Assembly: GCA_003556835.1 (NCBI GenBank)
Contig: PWQG01000226.1
Span: forward strand, 1 to 31,873
DNA from: Gammaproteobacteria bacterium
GTDB taxonomy: Bacteria; Pseudomonadota; Gammaproteobacteria; Pseudomonadales; Pseudohongiellaceae
Length of the DNA: 31,873 nt
Direction of reading: 5' to 3'
Shown: positions 1-9,151 of the stretch, piece by piece
Layout: each line of letters begins with the position of its first letter
Position numbering within the stretch: position 1 is the stretch's first letter
Made by a program: the position numbers and the translations under genes
Notes under the pieces: model-generated
The model's database searches: none
The model's input: the letters and a program-made list of their open reading frames with translations, nothing else
Told to the model about the DNA's origin: nothing

Positions 1-779
1 CGGTTCAGGCCGGCATCGTCGGTTGCGATCCAGAGAACGCCTGCGCGGTCGATCAGCAGTGCGGTGACATGATCACTCGAGAGACTGTTTTCATCTTCAT
101 CATCATGCGGGAAGTGCAGGAATGTTCCAGTCACTGGATCAAAACGGCTGAGCCCTGCGTCTTCGGTGCCTATCCAGATGTATCCGTCCGGGGTTTCGGC
201 CAGCGCGCTGAGACGGTCACTGCTGATGCCTTCCCCGGATCCGGGCATGTGGCGCAGGGCGGAGAACTCACCGCTTTCCCGATCCATCCGGTTGAGCCCG
301 CCTCGCGCGGTGGCAATCCAGAAATTGCCGGCCTGGTCCTCCAGCATGTCGCGCACCGTGGCATGACTGAGGCTGTCTGCGCGCTCCGGATAATGACGAT
401 AGTGCCTGAAAGTTTCAGACTCGCGGTCAAACCGGTTCAGACCGCCGGCCGTGCCAATCCAGAGTACTCCTTCACGATCTTCATACAGTTTCCAGATCGT
501 GCTGTTGGATATGCCGCGGCGCAACGGCCCGGTATCGGCATCCTCCTCGGGAACATGACGATAGACCGCGAACTGGTATCCATCGAAGCGATTGAGACCG
601 TCCTGGGTGGCCACCCAGAGGTAACCATGACGGTCCTGCAGAATATCGTGCACTGAATTCTGTGACAGGCCCTGGCGCACGGTGATGTGATCGAACACCG
701 GGTCGTCCGCCCACACGGACGTGGATATCAGTGCGAAGGCGAACAACAAGGCGCTAAGCAGTTTTCGGGGTCTGGTCAC
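1..779 (-). CDS. Partial two-component-type propeller sensor (N-terminal part, runs off left edge)
   Basis: The reading frame is open from a GTG at 779 to the left edge, giving 259 residues of an unfinished protein. It starts with a signal peptide (hydrophobic run LLSALLFAFALI, likely cut after SVWA). Five repeats of the type G-x-LW-I-G/A-T-x-x-GLNRFD follow, which is the Reg_prop (two-component regulator propeller) signature. In known families this periplasmic beta-propeller is followed by a Y_Y_Y domain, a membrane helix and a histidine kinase, GGDEF or DNA-binding output. The output part lies outside the window, so its type is unknown. The start is supported by AAGGAAGG about seven bases upstream and by a promoter-like pair at 834-862. 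It lies 105 bases downstream of the CadC-like gene on the same strand. Confidence 0.8.
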   Translation of the reverse strand, partial: MTRPRKLLSALLFAFALISTSVWADDPVFDHITVRQGLSQNSVHDILQDRHGYLWVATQDGLNRFDGYQFAVYRHVPEEDADTGPLRRGISNSTIWKLYEDREGVLWIGTAGGLNRFDRESETFRHYRHYPERADSLSHATVRDMLEDQAGNFWIATARGGLNRMDRESGEFSALRHMPGSGEGISSDRLSALAETPDGYIWIGTEDAGLSRFDPVTGTFLHFPHDDEDENSLSSDHVTALLIDRAGVLWIATDDAGLN

Positions 780-833
780 ACCGTACCTTCCTTGATGATG
801 GCTGGATGCCAGCCCGTTGTGCATCCGCCCGCT

Positions 834-862
834 ATTATCGCAGGCCGCATCCGCACTGACCA
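834..862 (-). promoter_or_regulatory. Candidate sigma70 promoter of the propeller sensor gene
   Basis: On the minus strand there is TGGTCA (857-862), a 17-base spacer and GATAAT (834-839), with TG one base before the -10 box (extended -10). TGAC-CA-GTCA forms a small palindrome over the -35 box (857-866). An inverted repeat GGATGC/GCATCC (804-826) lies in the predicted leader. This is pattern matching only. Confidence 0.4.
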
Positions 863-884
863 GTCATCCTGACCCGTGAATCTG

Positions 885-2954
885 CTATCGATTCGAGGAC
901 ACATCCGGGCGTGCGGTCTCAAGCTTCTGCCAGATGGCATCATCCCAAAGATTGTTGCGCAGCATAAGACGGTCTTCGTTGTAGTGCTCTCGTGATAACG
1001 GGTGGAGATCGATGCCGGTGTATTCGGTCATCGCCATCACCCCTTCCATGAGCTGTTTTTGCCAGTCACGCCCGACTTTGAGCTCTTCCAGTAGCTCTGC
1101 ATAGCGCGGGTCTTCCAGAATGGCGAGCGGCAAATGCGGTTCAATCGCGTGCAGCCGCGTGAACAGTTTACGTTTGTCGATCCGTGTAAGATTACGCCAG
1201 TATTCCGCACCCTGTTCGAATTCACCCAGCAGAAAGTGGAGTATGCCGTTGTTGAAAGCCAGGTCGGGGTCCTGCAGGTTTTCCCTGGAAAACAACCAGC
1301 ATTCGCGGTGCCGCAGTTTATCCTCACGCGCAGCAACCAAAGTCGCACTGAGATGTGCGCGAACTCCTTCGGCGTCATGCTCTGTCTGGCGCTCGAGAAA
1401 ATACCGGGCTTTGTTCATGTCGCCATGGAAGGCCAGACTGCTGATGGCCGTGCCCAGGATGCCGATATGTACGGGCCGCTCGATCAGCTGCGACACCTTC
1501 ACATCAGCCAATTCCTCCGGTGGTAATGTCTGGGTGCGGAAGTTCCAGGCTTCGTTGGGTGTAATGCGATGACTTTCCGTGGTCTGGGCCAACTGCAGGA
1601 AGGCATTGGCTTCGTGATACATGCGTGCGCCAATCAGGAACAGGGCGTAGCGTGAATACACGTAGCCGGGAGCTGTACCCGCCAGTATCTGTTCGCGGTA
1701 TTTGCGTTCCTGCCACGCCTCATTGCGCCCCTCAATGCGCATGCGAATCGAATTCAAGGTGTCGAGCGCTTCGCTCTCTGGTGCCACCATGGCCAGGCGG
1801 CGGCTCAACGCCAGCACTTCCCTGCTCAATTCCTCGACCTGCGCATTGCGGCTGTACACGGCCATGTTATTGGCTGCAGTGGCCTTACCGAGATAGGCGT
1901 TAATGAAGTCCGGATCCAGCTCTATGGCCTTTTCATAGTGTTGTAGCGCCTGTTGCCAATCAGCATGATTGCCCTGTCGCCGGAAAAAACCGGCGCGCTG
2001 GAAGTGCTGGTAGGCCTGGGCGTTATGCGTGCCCCAGGCCCGCATTTCAGCCAGTCGTTCCTCATCGAGGTGAATACGCAGGGATTCGACCAGACTGGGA
2101 ATGATCTGTTGTTCAATGGGCGCGAGTGCAGACTCTTCAAGCACAAACTGCCGGGCATACAGATGGTGTCCGCTGGCGACGTCGGTGAGGTTGACTGTGA
2201 GGCGCAGCTTGTCACCCGTGTGATAGATGACACTCTCCAGGCTGTAAGTGGCATCGCTGTCTTCCACTGATTGACGCGCACTGACGCCCGGATCACTCAG
2301 CAGCACGTCCAGCTCCGGCATCTGGGCCAACCTGGCTGCCAGGGAATCCAGCAAACCATTGACCTGCTCCTGCTGAGTCAGCGGTGCGGCCTGGCTAAGC
2401 AACGGCCGCAAGACAAGTATCCGTTGTCGTTCAGAGACCGCCTCTTCCGCTTCCACGATCAATGGCGTCGTGACACTGGAGTGTCGCTCGGGTAAGAGAA
2501 AAGCGGCAGCGAGCATGAGCATGGACGCCACTACAAGCAGTGCTATTGCTTGCGGCAGGCGAAATTTGGGTCTTTGCCATTCTCCCTCGCCAGGCACTTC
2601 ATCCTGAATGCCTGCCTGTGTTTCCTCCTCCAATGGAGCCACCGTCGCGATCAGCATATAGCCGCGTCGCGGTAGTGTCTTGATGTAGGTGGGCTCATGC
2701 GGATCATCACCCAGAGCGGATCGCAGACTGGCGATCACCTTGTGTACAGCATGATCCGTTGTGGTCGGGGCAGGCCAGAAAGTATCGAGCAGCTGCTTGG
2801 TGCTTACCACTTCGTGGGGATGTTCGGTGAGATACACAAGCACGTCCATGGCGCGAGGCGTGACCTTGACAGTCTCCGCGTCGCTGCCATCCGGAGTGTC
2901 CCGATGCATACTGCAACGATCGGGACAGACCTGCCATTGCCCTATTCTCATCAT
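885..2954 (-). CDS. CadC/ToxR-like membrane-bound winged-helix regulator with TPR sensor region
   Basis: This 689-residue protein has an OmpR/PhoB-type winged helix at about residues 5-105 (TPRAMDVLVYL, DHAVHKVIASLRSALGD and the wing motif YIKTLPRRGYML). A single membrane helix follows at about 134-154. The rest is a periplasmic part: a TolB/FlgO-like nucleotide-fold segment (about 172-300), then TPR repeats (for example 320-370) and a helical tail. Regulators of this design are one-component membrane sensors that bind DNA in the cytoplasm and sense outside it. The gene is divergent from a TonB receptor across 354 bases, so that receptor is its most likely target. The start codon is the first of two tandem ATGs, with no strong Shine-Dalgarno sequence. 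The family call is firm; ligand and target are inferred. Confidence 0.88.
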   Translation of the reverse strand: MMRIGQWQVCPDRCSMHRDTPDGSDAETVKVTPRAMDVLVYLTEHPHEVVSTKQLLDTFWPAPTTTDHAVHKVIASLRSALGDDPHEPTYIKTLPRRGYMLIATVAPLEEETQAGIQDEVPGEGEWQRPKFRLPQAIALLVVASMLMLAAAFLLPERHSSVTTPLIVEAEEAVSERQRILVLRPLLSQAAPLTQQEQVNGLLDSLAARLAQMPELDVLLSDPGVSARQSVEDSDATYSLESVIYHTGDKLRLTVNLTDVASGHHLYARQFVLEESALAPIEQQIIPSLVESLRIHLDEERLAEMRAWGTHNAQAYQHFQRAGFFRRQGNHADWQQALQHYEKAIELDPDFINAYLGKATAANNMAVYSRNAQVEELSREVLALSRRLAMVAPESEALDTLNSIRMRIEGRNEAWQERKYREQILAGTAPGYVYSRYALFLIGARMYHEANAFLQLAQTTESHRITPNEAWNFRTQTLPPEELADVKVSQLIERPVHIGILGTAISSLAFHGDMNKARYFLERQTEHDAEGVRAHLSATLVAAREDKLRHRECWLFSRENLQDPDLAFNNGILHFLLGEFEQGAEYWRNLTRIDKRKLFTRLHAIEPHLPLAILEDPRYAELLEELKVGRDWQKQLMEGVMAMTEYTGIDLHPLSREHYNEDRLMLRNNLWDDAIWQKLETARPDVSSNR

Positions 2955-3308
2955 TTTACAGCCAGCCTGTCTTATTCATCTTGGCTATAGACTACGCCAC
3001 TTCAAACCACTTGAAAACAGAAGGATACATCCGTCCGGGCATGTCCCGGGTAGGTTTATGGTAGAAGTTTTCAGGTTTCTCCAGATCAAATTCAGGACCC
3101 GTGACGACTAAATAGCAGAAACTGCGTGACATGCCGCGTGTTTCCGCCTGAAGTACCGCGGCTGAAAAAGCATGAAGTTTCGTCATTCTGGCCAATCGTG
3201 ACAAATGGTGCTGAATTGTCACCAAGTTACGGACAGAACCGAAAATATAATGAAAATCAATATCGGCACGGACTTTGTCCCGTCAAGTCGAGTCAAGGAG
3301 TTCAAGAC
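2955..3308. promoter_or_regulatory. Divergent control region between CadC-like regulator and TonB receptor
   Basis: This 354-base gene-free stretch should hold both divergent promoters. A perfect TATAAT lies at 3246-3251, 57 bases before the receptor ATG, without a convincing -35 box at 17 bases. Two inverted repeats with five-base spacers are visible: TTCAA-N5-TTGAA (3001-3015) and CCGGG-N5-CCCGG (3035-3049). They are candidate operators. An open frame from 3126 joins the receptor frame but lacks a ribosome site, so it is taken as noncoding. Confidence 0.5.
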
Positions 3309-6176
3309 ATGCCCACACGACGTTTTACGCGTAAACGCAGCTTCTACCTGACCGTTTCCATTGTCGCTGCTTCCATGATGGCGCCAGGCCTGGTCTCGGC
3401 GCAACAGGAGGCTCCGGAGCTGGAGGAAGTGGTGGTCACAGGTTCTTTCATCCGCAATAGTGCCTTTGCTCAGAACAATCCAGTGGACTCTGTGACGGCG
3501 CAGGATCTCGCAGAATCCGGCGCCCCGAACATCGCCAACTACATCCGTGAGTTGACCTACACGCAGAACACCAACACCGTGGCTAACGTTAACGCGGGCA
3601 ACAGCGGGGGCCAGACGAGTTTTGCCGCCACCTTCAACCTGCGCGGCCTGGGTGAGAACAGCACCCTGACCCTGATGGACGGCACCCGTTCGGTCGACAA
3701 TGGCACCAGCACCCTGCTTCCGGACATCGCCATTGATCGCCTCGAAGTGGTTCTGGACGGTGGTTCGGCACTGTACGGTTCCGATGCGGTGGCCGGTGTC
3801 GTCAACATGATTCCGGTCAAGGACTTCGAGGGCATCAAGACCCGTCTCTATCACCAGGGCGACGAGCGCGGTGATTTCGAAACCAACAAGGCCGCAATCA
3901 TGCTCGGTCGACGCTTCGACAACGGCATCAACTGGGTCGGTGCGGCCGACTATTCACGCACCACGCCCCTGATGACCTTCGAACGCCCACGCACCCTGCG
4001 CTCTGATTACGGCTGGGCCAACTCGGGCAACCCGGGTGTCTGGCGTCAAGTCGAAGGTGCCACCCCCAATCCGGGTGGTGTGCACGGCGGGGAAATGGTT
4101 GGTGACAATCTGATCGACCCCAGTTGCGGCACATTCAATGATGTCACCGATCTGGGAGCCAAGTTCAACTACCCGGCCGGCATTGTCATGCCGGGTGACA
4201 ACTGTTTCTTCCCCTATTCCCAGCAATGGCCGTTGCAGGAAGGACAGCACGAGTGGAACATCTACCAGAACCTGACCTATGAGGTCAGCAATGCGGTCGA
4301 GCTAGAAGCGCAGATGACTCTCGCCAACCGGGAGCAGGAGAACCATAACACCCTGAGTTATCAGCTGGCTGCCAATAACCGTCGAGCGCTGGTGATGCCG
4401 GAAGAGCACCCCGCGAACCCCTATGGCATGGATGTGGGCCCGCAGTTGTGGCGCCCCTTTGCACTGGCCGGCACGCTGCCCTCGTACACGGATGACGCCA
4501 CCGGTGCCCGCAAGCAGACTTATGACGACACCATCCAGCGCTACAAGTTGGGCGCACGCTTTGACATCACCAACACCTGGACGGGCAATAGCTACTATTC
4601 CTTCCAGCGCACGCACCGGGACTATCAGGCCCGTATGGTTGATGTGGAGCGCCTGACTGCGGCGATGGCCGGTATGGGGGGGCCCAGCGGGGATCAGTGG
4701 TATAACCCCCTGGGTTCAGCTGACCCGCGCTCGCCCTACTATGAGGAAGGTGTGACCTCCAACAGCCAGGAGCTGATTGACTGGTTCTCGCCGTCGCCCA
4801 ATTTCCGGACCTCCCAGCGCGAACTGACCATGTTCGAGCTCAATGCCACTGGTGATCTGTATCAACTGCCTTATGGAGCCGCGCGGATGGCCATGGGCTA
4901 CCAGATGCGTGATGTCGATGAATGGAACTATGCCAACCCCCTGTCGGCCAGTGGTCGAGACTACAACACCAGCCTGGCTGACACTCCGCCGACCGATAGT
5001 AATTATGGCAGTAAGGTGCACGCAGCCTACATGGAGTTCGAGGTTCCCCTGTATGACACGGTGGACGCGCAAATCGCCGTCCGGCATGAGAACTTCACCA
5101 CCTTTGATCTGCAGACCACCACGCCAAAGATCGCTCTGCGTTGGGAAGCGACACCTGAACTGGCCCTGCGTGCATCCTGGGGTGAAAGCTTCCTGGCTCC
5201 GACGCCAGCCGATGCCCGGCCTTTCGACCCGAACGAGAACTGCGGCGAAATCTTCTTCGGCGCTGACCGGATCACGGGTGGTATCCTCAATGGCGGCACC
5301 ACCTGTGCTTCCGGCAACCCGGACCTGGATCCGGAAACCTCCGATATCTGGAACGTGGGCTTTACCTGGGAGCCGACCAATGAGTTGAGTATCAGCCTCG
5401 ATTACCAGTCCATCGAGTACACGGACCGGATCCGTACGATGAACCACCTGGACATCCACGCGATCGAGTTTGACGCGATGCTTTCGGCCATTGGGTCCAC
5501 TCGTGATAGTTATGACCCGACACCGGGTTCCGCGACCCGTCAGGCCGCAGAACAATGGCTTCAACAGGGCGGTGATCACCGTGTGACGCGTAATGCCGAT
5601 GACAACTTCCGCGTTGAGCGCATCGTGCGCCAGTCGCAGAACATCAGTTCCGTGTGGGTGGACCTGCTCGACAGCCGTATCCGTCACACCCTGCTGACCG
5701 ACGGATTGGGTACCTTCACCACGACCCTGAGTGCAACCTACTACACCAAGTACGAGTACGAAGGCAGTGAAGGTGGTATCCAGGATGCGCTGGGCAACCA
5801 GAACGCGCGCACCGGTATCGTCGCGCCCGTGCCGCAGCTCAAGGCACAGGCCCGCCTGGGTTGGTTCATGGGACAGCACAGCGCTTCCGGCACCATGAAC
5901 TATCAGCATCACGTCAATTTTGACGACAATGTGAACAACACCTTGACCAATGTGCCGGCACCGGCTGATGGCAAGGTCCGTTCCCAGGCCATCTATAACG
6001 TGCAGTACTCCTATATGTTCGATCAGTTCTTTGACAGCGATATCGCATTGAGTGTGGGGGTTCGCAACCTGTTCGATCAATTGCCTCAACGTCTGCCGGT
6101 ACTGGGCGGCTTCGAGAGCCGACTGCACAGCCCCTGGGGCCGTCAGTTCTGGGCTTCCCTGGACTGGGATTTCTGA
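3309..6176 (+). CDS. TonB-dependent outer-membrane receptor
   Basis: The protein has 955 residues from the ATG at 3309, chosen because AAGGAG sits eight bases upstream and a signal peptide follows at once (cut near GLVSA-QQ). After a TonB-box-like stretch (ELEEVVVTGSFIR) comes the plug domain, with the NLRGLGENSTLTLMDG and GSALYGSDAVAGVVNMI motifs. A long 22-strand-type barrel with aromatic-rich strands follows, ending in F (WASLDWDF), as is usual for BamA-inserted barrels. Two cysteine pairs lie in predicted surface loops. Such receptors import siderophores, vitamins, glycans or peptides using TonB/ExbBD energy; the substrate cannot be read from sequence. The peptidase-rich setting makes peptides or chelates plausible. 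It is divergent from the CadC-like regulator and followed by a terminator. Confidence 0.92.
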   Translation: MPTRRFTRKRSFYLTVSIVAASMMAPGLVSAQQEAPELEEVVVTGSFIRNSAFAQNNPVDSVTAQDLAESGAPNIANYIRELTYTQNTNTVANVNAGNSGGQTSFAATFNLRGLGENSTLTLMDGTRSVDNGTSTLLPDIAIDRLEVVLDGGSALYGSDAVAGVVNMIPVKDFEGIKTRLYHQGDERGDFETNKAAIMLGRRFDNGINWVGAADYSRTTPLMTFERPRTLRSDYGWANSGNPGVWRQVEGATPNPGGVHGGEMVGDNLIDPSCGTFNDVTDLGAKFNYPAGIVMPGDNCFFPYSQQWPLQEGQHEWNIYQNLTYEVSNAVELEAQMTLANREQENHNTLSYQLAANNRRALVMPEEHPANPYGMDVGPQLWRPFALAGTLPSYTDDATGARKQTYDDTIQRYKLGARFDITNTWTGNSYYSFQRTHRDYQARMVDVERLTAAMAGMGGPSGDQWYNPLGSADPRSPYYEEGVTSNSQELIDWFSPSPNFRTSQRELTMFELNATGDLYQLPYGAARMAMGYQMRDVDEWNYANPLSASGRDYNTSLADTPPTDSNYGSKVHAAYMEFEVPLYDTVDAQIAVRHENFTTFDLQTTTPKIALRWEATPELALRASWGESFLAPTPADARPFDPNENCGEIFFGADRITGGILNGGTTCASGNPDLDPETSDIWNVGFTWEPTNELSISLDYQSIEYTDRIRTMNHLDIHAIEFDAMLSAIGSTRDSYDPTPGSATRQAAEQWLQQGGDHRVTRNADDNFRVERIVRQSQNISSVWVDLLDSRIRHTLLTDGLGTFTTTLSATYYTKYEYEGSEGGIQDALGNQNARTGIVAPVPQLKAQARLGWFMGQHSASGTMNYQHHVNFDDNVNNTLTNVPAPADGKVRSQAIYNVQYSYMFDQFFDSDIALSVGVRNLFDQLPQRLPVLGGFESRLHSPWGRQFWASLDWDF

Positions 6177-6256
6177 GTCCTCCCCTCGGTCGGTGCGGGT
6201 AGTCACCGGCCATTCCTGACCGCTTCATCAGTGCAGTATGATGAAGTGCTTTGTTC

Positions 6257-6287
6257 GGGGGCAGCCTGTAAGGGCTGCCCCCTTTTT
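6257..6287 (+). terminator. Rho-independent terminator after TonB receptor 1
   Basis: GGGGGCAGCC (6257-6266), a six-base loop and GGCTGCCCCC (6273-6282) form a perfect 10-bp GC-rich stem followed by TTTTT. It lies about 80 bases after the receptor stop. A second 8-bp hairpin, CTTCATCA/TGATGAAG, precedes it at 6223-6246. The opposing gene ends at 6291, so the stem may also help stop it, although that side has no U-tract. Confidence 0.85.
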
Positions 6288-6290
6288 CTG

Positions 6291-7283
6291 TCAGGCGCTT
6301 TTCTGGATATGTGTCAACAGGGCATCGGCAAGTCTTTGCCCACTCAGGAAGGCCCCCTCCACGCGGCCGTTGTGTGCCCAGTCCCCAGCGGCGGCAAGCT
6401 GAAGATCTGGGTCAAGCAGCAGTTGGGGCGATTCCAGCGCATCCGCCTTCGCATAGCGCCAGCGTTTCACCTGTTGCACAGCAATGGGCGGCAGGGATGG
6501 ACCGGTAATGTCCCGCAGCGCCGCCAACATGCTCGCGGCCACAACATCATCGGGATCGTCCAGATGTGCAGCGGCCCACGTTGCGGTGCTGTGCAGGGTC
6601 ACAGCCTGGCATTCTGCCCGTCCGGGGCGCGAAGCTTCGCAACTCAGCCAGGCCAGGACATCATGCTGGATGCGCGCCGCGTCGAAATGCCAATCAGGCG
6701 TTGATTGCAGGCCCAGCAGCAGGGCTATGCACGGCGCCATGGTGTTATCCCCAAGTAATGGATGCTGTTGCACAAATTCCGGTGGTAACAGGGCATATGT
6801 CTGCGGTGCCGGCGCCGTGCAGATCACCCAGTCAAAGGCGGTGCTGCGGTCCGCGCCAATGGCCAGGCGCCAGCGGTCGTCGGGCTGGCGATGAAGGGCC
6901 TCGACCCGTGTCTCAAGCCGCAGATCCAGACCCGACGCCATGGCCTTGCACAGCGCAGTCATGCCCGGCACGGCTACATGGTGCGGCTCTGACCAGGCAC
7001 ACTCCCCAGGCTTCTCATCCGGCGCCAGCGATAACAGGCGAGGCTGCCATTGCTGGACAAGGCCCCGGGCCTGATAGGGCTTCAGGAACTCACGAAAGGC
7101 CTCACTGCGCACCGTGAAGAACTGCGCACCATGGTCAAAATCGAATGAGTCAACGCGGCGGGTGGCCATGCGACCGCCAACGCCACGGCTTTTCTCAAAT
7201 ACCACCACCTCGGCCGACCCCTGAAGCCTTCTGGCCAAAGTCAGGCCGGCGACCCCTGCCCCGATGATGGCGATTCTTGTCAT
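6291..7283 (-). CDS. FAD-dependent amine-oxidase/renalase-like oxidoreductase
   Basis: The protein has 330 residues. It opens with the Rossmann FAD-binding motif IIGAGVAGLTLARRL, then the FEKSRGVGGRMATRR segment and FDHGAQFFT, which together mark the renalase-like subgroup of flavin amine oxidases. The C-terminus carries the second flavin-contact motif (AAGDWAHNGRVEGAFLSG). These are soluble flavoenzymes; the substrate of bacterial members is mostly unknown. The start is fixed by a four-base ATGA overlap with the upstream DUF3429 gene, which signals translational coupling. A longer frame starting with TTG at 7307 is rejected. It converges on TonB receptor 1. Confidence 0.87.
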   Translation of the reverse strand: MTRIAIIGAGVAGLTLARRLQGSAEVVVFEKSRGVGGRMATRRVDSFDFDHGAQFFTVRSEAFREFLKPYQARGLVQQWQPRLLSLAPDEKPGECAWSEPHHVAVPGMTALCKAMASGLDLRLETRVEALHRQPDDRWRLAIGADRSTAFDWVICTAPAPQTYALLPPEFVQQHPLLGDNTMAPCIALLLGLQSTPDWHFDAARIQHDVLAWLSCEASRPGRAECQAVTLHSTATWAAAHLDDPDDVVAASMLAALRDITGPSLPPIAVQQVKRWRYAKADALESPQLLLDPDLQLAAAGDWAHNGRVEGAFLSGQRLADALLTHIQKSA

Positions 7284-7735
7284 GACAGCAGTACCAGCGA
7301 TGTGCAAATGAACACCAACAGGGTAATGCGAATACGCGTCTGATAGTACCAGGGCTCGATCAGTCCATTGCTGAAGAGCCGCCGATCAATCCAGAGTAAC
7401 AACACAAGTTCAAGCAACACCAGCGACAGAAACACGGTTGTAGACAGGAAAGCATGGGCCAGCCACAGCAGCACCACCAGCGCGTTGCTGAGGACAAACA
7501 GGTTCAGGGGCACTCTGCCCTGCGCGGCCAGCCCTTGTCCCCAGTGCACTCCGCAGAGGAAGGACAGAATGACAAGGGCATAGGAAGTAAACAGTGCGGT
7601 TGCGTCCAGTGCAGGTAAGACCCGCGGCAGCAACGCCAGTAGGGCTGTGCCCACAAAGGGCAGCGCGCCGGCGTACACCAGGCAGCGTACCAGGAGCTTG
7701 TATCCGACCATGGAAGTTTCGCGTTGGGAAGGCAT
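7280..7735 (-). CDS. DUF3429 family integral membrane protein
   Basis: This is about 151 residues from the ATG at 7735, with four to five hydrophobic helices, a conserved GVHWGQGL segment and the ending PWYYQTRIRITLLV typical of the DUF3429 family. The function is unknown. The start is uncertain: ATGs at 7756, 7753, 7735 and 7711 are all possible and none has a good Shine-Dalgarno sequence. 7735 gives the usual family length. It overlaps the FAD oxidoreductase by four bases, so the two form an operon, and DUF3429 proteins may serve a redox or photoprotection-related partner (inference). It is divergent from the small lipoprotein gene. Confidence 0.75.
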   Translation of the reverse strand: MPSQRETSMVGYKLLVRCLVYAGALPFVGTALLALLPRVLPALDATALFTSYALVILSFLCGVHWGQGLAAQGRVPLNLFVLSNALVVLLWLAHAFLSTTVFLSLVLLELVLLLWIDRRLFSNGLIEPWYYQTRIRITLLVFICTSLVLLS

Positions 7736-7852
7736 GCGGGCGTATACTGTCATCATACCGCTTCGGATCACTGCTGCGTCCTCGTCGTCAGTGTTAACCT
7801 GTAAGGTCGCGGCAGCGTAACCACATACCAACCCTCAAACGGAGATACCGAC

Positions 7853-8188
7853 ATGAATCAGCGTTCAGTGGTCATTCTTTTCGCGCTCAGCACTGGCCTG
7901 CTCCAGATGAGCGGATGCGCCAGTCAGGATCCAACGATTGCAGATGAAATGCGCGGTGCCGCAGCCGAAGTCCAATCCGAGGCTGATCGTCGGTCACAGC
8001 TGGCTGATGACTGGGAGCGCGGACAGGCCCTGCTCACCTCCGGTCAACGCAAGATCGAGCGTGGCGGGCAGCGTATCGAGCGTGGTCAGAGTGAGATTGA
8101 AGAAGGCCAGGCCGAGCTTCGCGAGGGACGTCGTCTGATAAGCGAAAGCGAGCGCCAGTTCGAGGAATTGCGTCAGCAGGAACGGTAA
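7853..8188 (+). CDS. Small coiled-coil lipoprotein with heptad repeats
   Basis: This 111-residue protein has a lipoprotein signal (LLQMSGC, Cys22 as lipid anchor) and a Shine-Dalgarno sequence GGAGA nine bases before ATG. From about residue 68 on it is built of seven-residue repeats of the form I-E-R/E-G-Q-x-E (IERGGQR, IERGQSE, IEEGQAE, LREGRRL, ISESERQ), giving a charged amphipathic helix. No named family was recognised. It is probably an envelope lipoprotein that makes a coiled coil, comparable in style to Lpp-like spacer proteins but without homology that I can see. It is divergent from the DUF3429 gene. Confidence 0.75.
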   Translation: MNQRSVVILFALSTGLLQMSGCASQDPTIADEMRGAAAEVQSEADRRSQLADDWERGQALLTSGQRKIERGGQRIERGQSEIEEGQAELREGRRLISESERQFEELRQQER

Positions 8189-8212
8189 TCAGCCTGACCG
8201 GTCGATGAGTAA

Positions 8213-8881
8213 TTACCTGACGACTTCGAAGCGCTCCAACTCCCGTTGTGGTTCATCCCAATCGGGCGCCAATTCCGCTGCCTTCAGGTAGTCGAGATAG
8301 GCTTCACGGGCATGTTCCAGCTCTTCGTGGGCGATGCCCCGATTGTAATAGACCCGTGCCATCTCGGGTACGGTCCCGGCTGCACGTTGTTCGCCTGATT
8401 CCTCCGATTCATCGCGCTCTGGCCTGGATTCGATACCCAGTTCGATAGCGCGATCAAAGGCACTGATGGCTTGCTCCCACTGCTCGCGCAGGTTGAGGAT
8501 ATAGCCGCGGTTGATATGGGCGAGCACCAGGGAATCATCCAGGCGGACCGCCTCATCGAAGTCGGCCAGGGCGGCATCGGAATCGCCTGCTTCGAAGTGC
8601 AATACACCGCGATTGCTATGGTTCGCGGCACGATTGGCCGCGCCGCCCTCCCGTATGGCCAGGGTGCAGATCCCAATAGGCGTCAAGGGATTGCGCGAAC
8701 CGGTAATCAGGATGTTGGATAGGTTGTCGGGGTTACGCGCTGCCATGGAACAATATTCGGTGTAACCTCCCTCCAGAATAGTGATTGGAGAGATTGGCTG
8801 GGCCTGTGCTGAAGCGCTGGCCATTGCTACAACCATGCTGCTTAGAAGGGTCAGGAGCTGTATCCGACCGACTGTTTTCAT
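8213..8881 (-). CDS. Exported TPR-repeat protein, copy A
   Basis: This 222-residue protein has a signal peptide (cut after ASAQA) and a good ribosome site (AAGGAG, seven bases before ATG). A conserved block around residues 29-80 has two cysteines (Cys44 in EYCSM, Cys72 in GICTL) and the motif ILITGSRNP. Three tetratricopeptide repeats follow (NRGVLHFEAGD, NRGYILNLREQW, NRGIAHEELEHA). TPRs bind protein partners; this one should act in the periplasm. A close paralog lies at 17461-18135 on the same strand, and the two share promoter-like sequence. The two cysteines could form a disulfide. Function unknown. Confidence 0.85.
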   Translation of the reverse strand: MKTVGRIQLLTLLSSMVVAMASASAQAQPISPITILEGGYTEYCSMAARNPDNLSNILITGSRNPLTPIGICTLAIREGGAANRAANHSNRGVLHFEAGDSDAALADFDEAVRLDDSLVLAHINRGYILNLREQWEQAISAFDRAIELGIESRPERDESEESGEQRAAGTVPEMARVYYNRGIAHEELEHAREAYLDYLKAAELAPDWDEPQRELERFEVVR

Positions 8882-8971
8882 GTTACTTCTCCTTTGAAAG
8901 GACTGCCGAAGAGCAATACGTCCCTACTGGGCTCCGGCTTGATGCTCAAACAATGCTGTCCTTATGTGTTC

Positions 8972-9000
8972 AGGGTAGCCCTGGAACCAGGTGGGAGCAA
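8972..9000 (-). promoter_or_regulatory. Candidate promoter of TPR copy A, conserved with copy B
   Basis: On the minus strand: TTGCTC (8995-9000), 17-base spacer, TACCCT (8972-8977). The same arrangement, including the spacer end TTCCAGGGC, precedes copy B at 18231-18259. Retention of this block in both copies supports a functional promoter. Confidence 0.5.
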
Positions 9001-9151
9001 GGTGTTGCCCGCTCAGTGAATCATTCTTAATGGTGCATTTTGAAGGTCAGGTCGGTCATGGAATTAATCAAAGGTTCCTTGACCCGAGGTGGCAATCCAG
9101 TCTGTGAACTGGCGCAAATCTCATTTGCTCTGTCAGTGCAATAATCCGTGA

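Noticed and set aside
3126..3308. N-terminal extension of TonB receptor 1
   Set aside because: No ribosome site, it would place 61 residues before a normal signal peptide, and it contains the TATAAT box.
4716..6206. Long minus-strand open frame (496 codons) opposite TonB receptor 1
   Set aside because: It is fully antisense to a well-supported receptor, has no family motif and is a codon-bias shadow.
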